Source: Rivularia sp. PCC 7116 (GTDB lineage: Bacteria; Cyanobacteriota; Cyanobacteriia; Cyanobacteriales; Nostocaceae). From it: a DNA stretch of 64,000 nucleotides. Of the stretch, positions 1-9,300 are shown in pieces. The notes below the pieces were generated by a model, which saw only the letters and a list, made by a program, of their open reading frames with translations, was not told where the DNA came from and did not search any database. The stretch is from positions 7,101,001 through 7,165,000 of the forward strand of contig NC_019678.1 in the NCBI RefSeq assembly GCF_000316665.1, read 5' to 3'. The position numbers and the translations under genes were made by a program. Positions within the stretch are counted from its first letter, which is position 1; every line of letters starts with the position of its first letter.

Positions 1-797
1 GGTGTAATTCCGCTACCAGCACTAATAAATACAAGTTTCTTATGGGAATTTTCAAAATAGTTAAAATCACCCATAGGGGGACTTATTTTGAGTTTATCTC
101 CAACTTTAAAGTAATCGTGTAAGCAATTAGAAACTAATCCTGGAGATAAGTATGGTTGATTTTGCGGCGCAGAAACGCGCTTAACTGTTATTTCTAAATT
201 GTAGGGTCGTGAAGGGCTAGAAGAGATAGAGTAAGCACGTTTAACTTGTTTGCCTCCAATTTCTAAATCCAACATTACAAACTGTCCGGGTTTGTAATTA
301 AAGGATGCATCGTTAAATAAGATAGGCGGCTCGGCGACTAAACGGAAGGTTTTAACGTCATCAGTTTCTTCAATTATGTCACAACACCGTACTGTAAATT
401 CTGTTTGTTGTTTCTGCTGATTTATGTTTGGAAAAATTAATGTGTTGGCATCAGATAAAGGCTCGCCTTCGGAATGTAAAATTGATTCTTCAAATTCAAA
501 CAAAACAATAAAATCGCCAATCCGAATAATGTCACCCAATTTCAGTAAAACACTTTCGTTAACGGTTGCCTCTAGATTATTAATCTTGGAACCATCCGTA
601 CTTGCAAGGTCAATATAATAATATTTTTTGTCTTGGTACAAGATGATGGCATGTATCCGACTTACTTCAGGACTATTAAGAACAAAATCGCAGTTTGGGT
701 GTCTTCCAATTAGACATTTCGATGGATTTTCTTCTGTAATTTCAATCAACTGTTCTTGAAAATAACCAGTAATATAATTGAATGCTTTAATCTTCAT
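1..797 (-). CDS. FHA domain-ferredoxin reductase-type oxidoreductase fusion (3' part missing)
   Basis: The frame opens at an ATG at 797 and runs off the window edge; about 265 residues are visible. Residues 1-100 form a forkhead-associated domain with the signature pieces GRHPNCDF, SRIHA and DGSKINN, which in this family bind phosphothreonine peptides. From about residue 125 an FNR-type FAD-binding barrel follows, with YKPGQFV, the flavin motif RAYSISSSP and the start of the NAD(P) domain (FISAGSGIT). This suggests a flavoprotein electron-transfer subunit whose docking or activity is under Ser/Thr-kinase control; that regulation is inference. The C-terminal NAD(P) part, and any ferredoxin domain, lie outside the window. 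It sits 130 bp downstream of the membrane Fe-S gene on the same strand, so the two are probably co-transcribed. Confidence 0.85.
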   Translation of the reverse strand, partial: MKIKAFNYITGYFQEQLIEITEENPSKCLIGRHPNCDFVLNSPEVSRIHAIILYQDKKYYYIDLASTDGSKINNLEATVNESVLLKLGDIIRIGDFIVLFEFEESILHSEGEPLSDANTLIFPNINQQKQQTEFTVRCCDIIEETDDVKTFRLVAEPPILFNDASFNYKPGQFVMLDLEIGGKQVKRAYSISSSPSRPYNLEITVKRVSAPQNQPYLSPGLVSNCLHDYFKVGDKLKISPPMGDFNYFENSHKKLVFISAGSGIT

Positions 798-927
798 AAT
801 CTTTAACCATAATATTTTTTACATCAATAGTTTATCGATGTTGATTTTGTGAATATTCATAAAATAGGAATTACAATTATTTGGATAAATATTAATTTAT
901 CTTGATTTAATCTAACTACAAACTATA

Positions 928-2601
928 CTAATATCGCTTACGTCTGATGACTGTTGGTTCGTCTGCTTCTGAAGATTTGTCGCTGTTTTCAGAAGATAAT
1001 TTATTAGTGTGAGACGATTTTATTTTATATTGAGTTTTATATAATAACTCAGGATTTTCTTCGGCAATTTGCGATAATATTGAATAATGAGCTTCTTGAT
1101 TTAAATCTAAATGGAATCGTATTTCGCTTAAATACTGAAAGCTATTTTCCGAAGTAAAATTATTCTTAACTAAACCATCTTCAAGTATATGCTTATAAAT
1201 TTGCCATCGTTCTGTATCTCTAAATTTTGGGAGCGCAGATGCAAGTAAAAATAACTCATCAGATGTCAAATCATTTAACGAACGTTGATTAATTAATGAA
1301 GATACATCCACTGGAAACTTCTCGATTTGGCGACGAAAACTATGGGCTAAACTATCTTTATTGTACTTTTCTTGACTGTGATTCCAAGCGCTAACTAACC
1401 AAAAAGCACTGACAAACACTACAACAGCATTGAACAATAATTGTCCAATCATAGGTAATCGAATTATTTCTGGACGACCTCCATATATAAAAAAGCAGTT
1501 AAAAGCTAAAAAAGTACACAGCGAAAAAAACCGGTGTAAAACCTGTTGATAACTTATTTGGGGCTGCTTCTTTTTAAAATAAGTAGTAAAAAGTTTTTCT
1601 AGTTTTCGGCAAATCCAATAAGTGATAGTGACACCTACCAGAAAAGTTAAAGGAACCGCAACAATCTTTGGTATATTAATTGCCTGCTCAAAAAGATAAA
1701 ATCCGGGTTTCCAAAGAGTTGCTAACTGATTTTCCTCATGAGTCCAAGCACCAGAAAAGTAATAGTCGAAATTTCCAGCATATAAACGGTAATAGACGAA
1801 ATAGCTAATCACTAATCCTAGATAGCCGTATTGAACCAATTTCCTTCCTGGTGTTCGCAAGTCTTCCCAATAAGCTTTTTCTGCATCGATGTCAAAACAA
1901 GCAGATTTACAACCAATACAAGCACTTATCTCTTGTCCAGTTTTTTGATCTACAGTTCTACACATAGATTGCGTGATACTACCGGGGACTGCGGATGAAG
2001 CATTACTTCCCAATAAACCTTTTGGTCCTGTAAAAACAATCTGTACAATTCCGAATGGACAGACATAATGGCACCAACTACGCCCACCATAAAGAAAAAC
2101 CATAGTTATTGCTGATAATATAACTGAGAGTAAAAAGATACCCAGAACTAACCTGGCAGAATTTATAAATAAAATCCGCGAATTTAAACCAATAAATAGC
2201 AAAGTGAATTGTAAGTAAAAGTGGTTTTTAACTAACCAGCGATTTTTTTCGATATTTAATAATGGCTTTAATCCTAAAGCACGAGGAATTTGGGATAAAA
2301 AGTATAGTGGGCAAATACGTCGCCAAGTTTCGTGCCCGAAAACTAATAAAATCGCGATCGCGCTGGGAATAACCATCCCCCAGAAAACTCTGGCTCCTAT
2401 CGGATAAGGCTTTTCGGGCAAACATTGTCCTTGAACTAAGACGCATGGAAGAGAATCGCGCAAAGGTGAAAAAAAGTTATTGGGGTTTGTCCAATTCTCT
2501 GTGATCGGGTCATAGAACAAAGATAAAATGAGTAGCAACCACCCAATAACAATTATCCATCGAATGACGTGGATTTTTCGTTCTGAAACTTTAGTTAACA
2601 T
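928..2601 (-). CDS. Polytopic membrane protein with 4Fe-4S motifs (NapH/NosR/CcoG-like)
   Basis: 557 residues. The start ATG at 2601 is supported by TAAGGAGG a few bases upstream. About seven to nine hydrophobic segments are visible (for example residues 12-29, 68-86, 125-165 and 240-260). Iron-sulphur ligands appear as WCHYVCPFG near residue 178 and CIGCKSACFD near residue 228, and a further Cys-Pro occurs in RRICPLYF. These are the usual elements of the NapH/NosR/CcoG membrane ferredoxin superfamily, which passes electrons across or along the membrane. The C-terminal 130 residues are soluble, charged and unassigned. The next gene downstream encodes an FHA-flavin reductase, so the pair may form a redox chain from NAD(P)H to a membrane acceptor. 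The substrate is unknown. Confidence 0.8.
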   Translation of the reverse strand: MLTKVSERKIHVIRWIIVIGWLLLILSLFYDPITENWTNPNNFFSPLRDSLPCVLVQGQCLPEKPYPIGARVFWGMVIPSAIAILLVFGHETWRRICPLYFLSQIPRALGLKPLLNIEKNRWLVKNHFYLQFTLLFIGLNSRILFINSARLVLGIFLLSVILSAITMVFLYGGRSWCHYVCPFGIVQIVFTGPKGLLGSNASSAVPGSITQSMCRTVDQKTGQEISACIGCKSACFDIDAEKAYWEDLRTPGRKLVQYGYLGLVISYFVYYRLYAGNFDYYFSGAWTHEENQLATLWKPGFYLFEQAINIPKIVAVPLTFLVGVTITYWICRKLEKLFTTYFKKKQPQISYQQVLHRFFSLCTFLAFNCFFIYGGRPEIIRLPMIGQLLFNAVVVFVSAFWLVSAWNHSQEKYNKDSLAHSFRRQIEKFPVDVSSLINQRSLNDLTSDELFLLASALPKFRDTERWQIYKHILEDGLVKNNFTSENSFQYLSEIRFHLDLNQEAHYSILSQIAEENPELLYKTQYKIKSSHTNKLSSENSDKSSEADEPTVIRRKRY

Positions 2602-3666
2602 TGATAAAACCTCCTTATGTTTTCTGTTTTCGTTAAAAAAATGCTAAATATTCAATTCTGTTGTTTTGTAGTGCATATTTAGCGATATTCAGTTTTTTTT
2701 GGCACTTTTAAATTTAATAAATCACCTTGGCTGTAATTCAAGATAAATTATTTAGTTATGCTTGTAATTAAGCAGTAGATTTGTCCTTATTTTTAATATT
2801 CCTAGCTTTCAGAGCATATGCAATTTTGTGATTTGTTTGCTCAAACTCACCTGAATACACTCCAGACTCAAAAAACATGAGAGAAAATGCTTTTTCCTGA
2901 CGATCTGACTAATAAATTTTGGTGAAATTATGCTGCCGTAACGTAAAACCCATATCGAATTATATTTATCAATAAACTCAAATCTTCAATGAGATACAGG
3001 TTGTACTAAGTATTTACTACGGCACCAAAGCATAAATTTCGCAAATAAAAATACAGATATGAAAATTAACTTTAAATTTAACTCACGAATACGATAGTTA
3101 CAGATTATTTATTAAATCAACGTTAAGATTCAATGAATCCAGTTTTTATACACTATATGAGCTTAGTAATACTCTACTTCTCAGTCTTAAGCTCAGAAAA
3201 ATTATTAAGAGGTTCTGACTGTCTCTAGTTACAGAAATCTACAAGATGCGAACTAAGTTATACCAATTCTGTAAAAGGCTCTGCTAAATTATTCACAGAC
3301 TAGAAGCTGGAGGCTACTTCAGTAGACTTGAGTTAATAGTGTTACCGATAATACTTTCAAAGTAATTCCATTGCCAGCCGAGAATTACACAACTTCTCTA
3401 GGAATTTATTACTACAATAATTCCTTAAGTAAAATAGCAGTTATCTATTGCAAAGCACTTATGGAAAGCTAACATAGCTTACTTCTAACCTGTTTCCATC
3501 GCTAAGAATAATTTTGCATCGAAAATCTAAATTGAAAAAAATGATTCATCATAATCTGCGAAAAACTTCTTTGTTAATCGTAGTAACTAACTGAAGCAAG
3601 CATATAGTGAGGATAACAAAGAGTCCATTATAGATGTCATTCCTTTAGCTAGCGCGGAATAATACT
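2602..3666. other. Long non-coding spacer
   Basis: About 1.06 kb of AT-rich sequence between divergent genes. I see no open frame with a ribosome binding site, no tRNA and no clear repeat. It should contain the promoters of the Fe-S gene (minus) and the sigma-like gene (plus). Confidence 0.5.
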
Positions 3667-3742
3667 ATACGAAAGTGTAATTTTATCAAGTGTCATTACA
3701 AACTCTTAATAAGCTTAAGAGTAATGTAAAACATTTTCGTAT
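3667..3742 (+). promoter_or_regulatory. Nested palindrome directly in front of the sigma-like gene
   Basis: ATACGAAAGTGT (3667-3678) pairs with ACATTTTCGTAT (3731-3742) over 12 positions with one G-U. Inside it, ACTCTTAA (3702-3709) pairs with TTAAGAGT (3715-3722), extended by CATT/AATG. The structure ends 8 bases before the ATG at 3751, where no Shine-Dalgarno sequence is visible. It could be a protein operator or an RNA hairpin controlling translation. Confidence 0.5.
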
Positions 3743-3750
3743 ATCAATTT

Positions 3751-4449
3751 ATGAAACAGCTAGATTTAAAACTCCGTCAGCTTATAGCTACAGCCTGTAA
3801 ATATTCACCCCAAAGTTTGGAGCGTCAGCAAGTCTTGGCTAAGGTATACCTATTAGTAATGAAATCTGGCAAGCTTTGGAAAGAGCATACATCGTACTAT
3901 AATGATGCTCTCCAAGAAATGTGGGAGTATTGCTGTCAGCATCCAGAAAAATACAATCCCGATATTAGCACTGTAATTGTTTGGCTTGATGATGAACTTA
4001 AAAAGCGATTGAGAAGAATGAGGGATGGAAAAAATAGACAGCTAAAACGATTTTTAATAGCTAAACCAACAGAAGAGGGAGTGACGAACAACCCTATAGA
4101 TAATGTTGCTTCGCCAGATATCCAGCCAGCAATGGAAATTTGGCGCAAAACTATCTTATGGGTACAGCAAGATCCAGACAAACGATTACGCAATATTTGC
4201 TTCCGCAAACGTCCCGAAATTAACGCTCAAGCTTTAATTTTGAGGCGGCTTCCTCCAGATACACCTTCTTGGCAGACTATAGCCGCAGAATTTAACCTAA
4301 ATCCAAAAGAGACTCAAGATTTACCCAAATTTTACAACCGTAAATGTTTACCTCTACTCCGGGAATTTGGTTTATCTCAAGGTTACATAGATAAATCAGC
4401 TATTGCTTCCAATAGCGCTGAACTACCTCAAAACAAAGACCATGAATAA
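3751..4449 (+). CDS. Sigma-70-like regulatory protein of the DUF1822 cluster
   Basis: 232 residues. The segment at 45-95 (DALQEMWEYCCQ, YNPDISTVIVWLDDELKKRL) resembles sigma-70 region 2 of the small sigma-like proteins of filamentous cyanobacteria. Residues 165-215 hold a second helical, HTH-like part (PSWQTIAAEF). Region 3 is absent, so it would be a minimal group-3/ECF-like sigma factor or a degenerate derivative that no longer binds RNA polymerase. Its stop overlaps the DUF1822 start by 8 bp, so the two are translationally coupled. A palindrome ending 8 bp before the ATG suggests autoregulation (inference). Such proteins are, from memory, often next to DUF1822, CHAT and haemagglutinin genes. 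Confidence 0.7.
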   Translation: MKQLDLKLRQLIATACKYSPQSLERQQVLAKVYLLVMKSGKLWKEHTSYYNDALQEMWEYCCQHPEKYNPDISTVIVWLDDELKKRLRRMRDGKNRQLKRFLIAKPTEEGVTNNPIDNVASPDIQPAMEIWRKTILWVQQDPDKRLRNICFRKRPEINAQALILRRLPPDTPSWQTIAAEFNLNPKETQDLPKFYNRKCLPLLREFGLSQGYIDKSAIASNSAELPQNKDHE

Positions 4450-5374
4450 AAACAACCAATTTTCGGACGAGGATTGGTCAATTCCGATACCGTTAACATC
4501 AGAAATTTTACATATAGCGCGGCAGTTTGCTAACGAGCAGGCAAATCCAAAATCGGAGAAGGCACAACAAGTTTATCTTAATACTATTGCTATATGTGCT
4601 GTGAACAACTATTTGCGTATCATTGGTATTTCTACTGATATCACCTCAGGAGATAGTTGGAATTCTTCGATACGTTTAATTGAAGACGTAGCAGATTTAT
4701 GGGTAACTGGTAAAGGAAGTTTAGAATGCCGTCCCGTAAAAAAAGGTGCCTCAAAATGCCACATTCCTTCATCAATTGGTTTGGAAAGAATTGGCTTTGT
4801 GATAGTAGAAATTGATGAGGAACAAAACGCAGCAATATTAAAAGGATTTACATCTGATGAATTAGCAACACAATACTTATCCCTGCATAATTTACGTTCA
4901 ATTGAATATTTACCTTCATACCTGTATAAACTCAAGCCATTAGTCAATTTGAGTAAATGGTTTCAAAACATATTTGAGAACGGTTGGGAGGCAGTTGAAA
5001 CCGTTTTAAGCTCGCAGATGAATCAGCCTGCTATCGTCTTTAGAGGCAAATCGAAAGTTAATCGTTGTCAGCGCTGCAAACTGATAAAATTAGGCAATCA
5101 AGAAGAGTTAGTTGCTTTAATTATCACTGTCACCCCAGAATCAAAATCAAATATTAATATTCTTATAGAACTCAAGCCACACTTGAATCAAAACTATTTA
5201 CCCGCAAACCTGCAAATAATGCTGCTTGATGAATACCAACAAGCAATATTAGATACTAAAACCGAGCAATCCAATCAGCATATTCAGTTAGATTTAAGCG
5301 GCGAGCCAGGAGAGCGGTTCACTTTACAAATAGCTTTAGGGAAAAATAGTTTCAGCGAGCATTTAATTATTTAG
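4442..5374 (+). CDS. DUF1822 family protein
   Basis: 310 residues from the ATG at 4442. An in-frame upstream start at 4403 lies deep in the preceding gene and is not preferred. The N-terminal part (WSIPIPLTSEIL, an early helix followed by AICAVNNYLRI) is characteristic of the cyanobacterial DUF1822 family. The middle carries the FVIVEID and AAILKGF strands seen in that family, and the C-terminus (residues 210-305) is a beta-rich module. Function is unknown. The 8 bp overlap with the sigma-like gene argues that the two proteins act together, perhaps as a regulator and its partner or anti-factor (inference). No signal peptide or membrane segment is seen, so it is cytoplasmic. Confidence 0.8.
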   Translation: MNKNNQFSDEDWSIPIPLTSEILHIARQFANEQANPKSEKAQQVYLNTIAICAVNNYLRIIGISTDITSGDSWNSSIRLIEDVADLWVTGKGSLECRPVKKGASKCHIPSSIGLERIGFVIVEIDEEQNAAILKGFTSDELATQYLSLHNLRSIEYLPSYLYKLKPLVNLSKWFQNIFENGWEAVETVLSSQMNQPAIVFRGKSKVNRCQRCKLIKLGNQEELVALIITVTPESKSNINILIELKPHLNQNYLPANLQIMLLDEYQQAILDTKTEQSNQHIQLDLSGEPGERFTLQIALGKNSFSEHLII

Positions 5375-5863
5375 ATTTGATTACCGCAGCCTACTGGGGA
5401 ATACAGTTCTCCAACGCCTAATTTTATTTTTCAAAACTATATTCTATTGCTGTCAGTAGTTTCATAAAAGTTGAAATTACATATTTCCGTCAACTACGTT
5501 TGTCTAGTTTCTTATTATTGTCATTAATTTATTTTATAAATAATATTTAATGAATTGTAAAAATATAAAGTTTTGATGAAGAAAGAGGTTTTTTTAGCTT
5601 TAGCTAGCGAAAAAGCTGTTTGAGCGACGCAGTAACTAATTAACAACATCTGGTAAACATAATGGAATTCGGATTTGCTTGACACTCGAGATGTCAATAT
5701 ATATAGCTTTTTATCGCAAGCTATTACGGGCATCCGACCTATCCGAATCTAATTGATAAAGATGAAATATGCTGTATGTCTAAACTTCAACATTTCTCAT
5801 CTTTATTACACACAAAATTCCAATCAAACTAGATGTGAGACAAAAGTATTCCAGGGAAGAACA
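5375..5863. other. Spacer between DUF1822 and HTH genes
   Basis: About 490 bp of AT-rich sequence. A 69-codon minus-strand frame lies here without a ribosome binding site or recognisable product. I see no other feature. Confidence 0.4.
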
Positions 5864-6316
5864 ATGAAAGTCGCTCAAAGTTTGTACTTAACACCTTACC
5901 AGCGTCAGTTATTGCAAAAAAGCCTCGAAAATAATTTACGTCCTGAATTCCGTCGTCGAATCCACATTATCTTACTAGCAGATGAGGGTGAATCTCAGAC
6001 ACAAATATGTAAAAAAATAGGTTGTTCTCAAGAAGCTGCAAGATACTGGATTTCTATAGCAAAAGCAGGTCAATTCTATAAGTGGAATGATTCCCCTGTA
6101 GGAAGACCTAAAATTGTTAACGAACAGTACATCCAACGTTTGAAAGAACTTGTAACAACTAGTCCGCGAGATTATGGCTATGCATTCGAGCGTTGGACTG
6201 CACAATGGTTAAATAAACATCTAGAAAAAGAGCTAGCAATAAGTGTTAGTAACTATCACGTTACCCGCTTGCTTAAGTCAATGGGGCTTTCTACGAAAAA
6301 AAAGAAAATTAGCTGA
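5864..6316 (+). CDS. Helix-turn-helix protein, N-terminal half of an IS630-type transposase
   Basis: 150 residues from the ATG at 5864, chosen because a purine-rich GGGAAGA lies just upstream; a longer frame from 5753 has poor N-terminal content. Residues 8-75 form a homeodomain-like HTH (LTPYQRQLLQ, SQTQICKKIGCSQEAARYW). Residues 85-145 form a winged helix (VGRPKIVNEQYIQRLKEL, YHVTRLLKSMG). This is the DNA-binding half of IS630-family transposases; the DDE catalytic half is absent and no terminal inverted repeats were found. It may be a truncated transposase or a domesticated DNA-binding regulator. Its stop is one base from the stop of the convergent haemagglutinin gene. Confidence 0.65.
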   Translation: MKVAQSLYLTPYQRQLLQKSLENNLRPEFRRRIHIILLADEGESQTQICKKIGCSQEAARYWISIAKAGQFYKWNDSPVGRPKIVNEQYIQRLKELVTTSPRDYGYAFERWTAQWLNKHLEKELAISVSNYHVTRLLKSMGLSTKKKKIS

Positions 6317-6317
6317 T

Positions 6318-9300
6318 TTATTTGTCTATTTCTCTTACTAATTCGCAGTTATTCGATTGCATGGAATTGTCTCGTGTAGCAATAACAGGTGCATCGGCTG
6401 TAAATATAATCTCGCCTTTTTCATTTAATATCCAGCCTGTAGCTTCTACAATGCGTTTTGGTTTTTTTGTAGTGCTTTCAACGTCAATATTTCTATTTGG
6501 CAAACTGTTTTTGTTATTTGATTGGGGATTTACCCATTCAACTCGTACTGCCGAAGGTGTAAAGATATCTTCAGGCTTGGGGGGTAAACCACCACGTCCA
6601 ACTATAAAAAATTGGTTTTGAGCATAACCGGGACTATAGCAACCCTGAGCTAATTCCGAGCTAATAGGTATAGATGGCAACTCAGCTAATTCATTGTCAG
6701 AAGTTAAATCGGGAGTATTAATTTCAACATTACCATCTATACCCAACTCGGAACTCGCGTTAATATCGCTGGTTTCTGGAGTTAGTTCTTCACGAAACTT
6801 AATTCCAAATATACCAGCAGCAGTAATTTTAATATTGCCACCTTTGCCGTCAAAAGCATTAGCAGTAATGTCGCTATTTTCATTTGGAACAGCGACTATA
6901 AAACCGTCAGGAGCATCTATAGTAATATTGCCACCGCTTCCGCCACCCAAGCTCCCAGCTTCAGTCGAAATTCTGCTATTACTGCGTAACAACAAAAGCT
7001 CTGTCAAATTTAGATTGATATTTCCACCTTGCCCAGACTGAGTTTGAGCTTTGATATCGCTATTGTCTAATACAAGTTTATCGACGGTGATATTTAGTTC
7101 CCCAGCCTTACCAGAACCTGTAGAACTACTATCTATGCCTGCATTATCTTCTATACGTGAGTTTTCTAGTTGCAGTAAAGATGTTTTTAGGATTAGTTTA
7201 CCAGCATCGCCTTCACTTTCGGTATCAATACCAATTCCGCCTTTATTTCGCAAAATTATTTTGTCTGCTGTAATCTTTATAGTTCCAGCATTACCTTTAC
7301 CTTCAGTGTTGCTGCTTAAGCTATTAATTTTATTTGGGTTATCATTAATAAATTGAAGTTCGTTCTCAAATAAAATAGAACCAGTTTCAACTATGATTTT
7401 TCCTGCATCACCAGTAGAATATTCTGCTGTCTTGGTAACAATATTGCTACTATTTCTCAAAGTTATTTTATCGGCTTGAAGCCTGATTTCGCCTGCATTT
7501 CTTTGACTGAAAGTGATGCTAGCTATGGTGCTATCATTTTGTAATAAAATTGAATCGGCACTGATGTCAATGTTACCAGCGTTAGCTATAGAATGTAATT
7601 CATTTTCATTATCAGTATTAGAACCAATTCTGGCATCATTTAAAATCAGCGAACCAGAATTGACAGTTATTTCACCACTATTACCCGATGCACTAGAGCC
7701 ACTGTTTAAAAAACTATCTTTTCCTAAAAATATTTGATCATCTGCATTAATAAAAATATTTCCAGCATCACCATTTCCTTTAGTTGTTGTAGATAAACCA
7801 CTATTTTTGAAGGAAGCGGTGCCAGTATTTATCGTCACATCATTAGCATTACCATCACCTGTTGTAACGCTTTGGATATCACCACCATTGAAATCCAATG
7901 CATCTGCTTCAACTTTTACGAATCCACTGTGACCATTACCTTTAGTTTCACTACTTATTCTTCCACCTTTGATAAATAAATCATTAAGTTGAAGATTGAT
8001 ATTACCAGCATTTCCATTACTAGTAGTATTGTTATTAATTGCTCCTTGAAGAGACAGAGAATCAGCTTTGATATTAATATTACCACCATCACCAATACCA
8101 TTAGTTTGCCCTAAAAGGGCACCATCGATAATAGAAATATCTTTTGTTGCATTTATAACGATATTTCCAGTATCGCCTGTCATTTGGTTACTCGTAAGTA
8201 GGATACCATTTTTTAGTGCAACTGAATTAGCATTAACTATAATATCATTTGCATTGCCATTACCCGTTGTTATATTTTGAATTACACCAGTATCTAAATC
8301 GAATTTATCGACTTTAATATTTATTAATCCGCTGTTACCATTACCTTTAGTCTCATTAGTCATTCCTCCTAGTTTTAATATAAAAGAATTAACGTTAACA
8401 TTTATATTTCCAGCATTGCCATTGCTATTGCGAGTAGTTTTATTATCGATTCCACCTCGATTAATCAAAAACGAATCAGCTTTGATATTAATATCACCAG
8501 CATTACTCGCATTACTACTTTGTTTAACAATACCACTGCTCCGTAATACAATAGAGCCATTAGCAATGATATTAATATCGCTAGAACTACCGGCATCAGC
8601 TTTTTGTTTAATCGTGCCACTGTTTCTCAAACCTGCTTTACCTGGTGTGGCGATCGCCATTTCTCTTGAGTTATTTAGATTCGTATTTTTACTCGTAATC
8701 TCAGCACCATCTAAGAGAATAGAAGCTGCCGATGCTCTAAATTTTCCTCCTTTTGTGTCAATCTCAAAGCTTGGATCGGAACCCTGACCTAGAATAATAT
8801 CACCCTTACTGTTTTTATCGCTATCAGCTTGTAATACTATTCCTAAGTGGTGATTGCCAGATTGAATATTACCTCTTGATAGGACAATATCATTGTCCGC
8901 TTGCAGAGTTAACAAAACTGGATTATTATTCTGTGTTTTAATGTTAATTTCGTCAGCCTGAATATTTCCTTGCTGATTCCCAGTCTTAGTCGCCGCGATA
9001 GTTATATTGTTTCCGGTTCCCAAATGTTTATTAATAGTAGAAATATCTAATACACTGCTACTGTTTGCAGGTTGAAAAATCGCAAAATTATCACTAGAAC
9101 TGGGATTAAAACTCTCTCCGGAGCCAAGAAATGTATTACCAGTACTGAGCAACCAATTACCACTTAAACCGTTATTAGAACTAGTATCGACAGTTATATC
9201 TTTGACATCTAAAAAATTTATTCCAGTCGTACTAACAAAACCACCATTACCATGATTTAAACCACCTCTAGCACTAAATCTTCCATAAGCACGAGTTGAT

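Noticed and set aside
5753-5863. Longer N-terminus of the HTH protein
   Set aside because: The ATG at 5864 has a purine-rich SD and begins at the conserved part.
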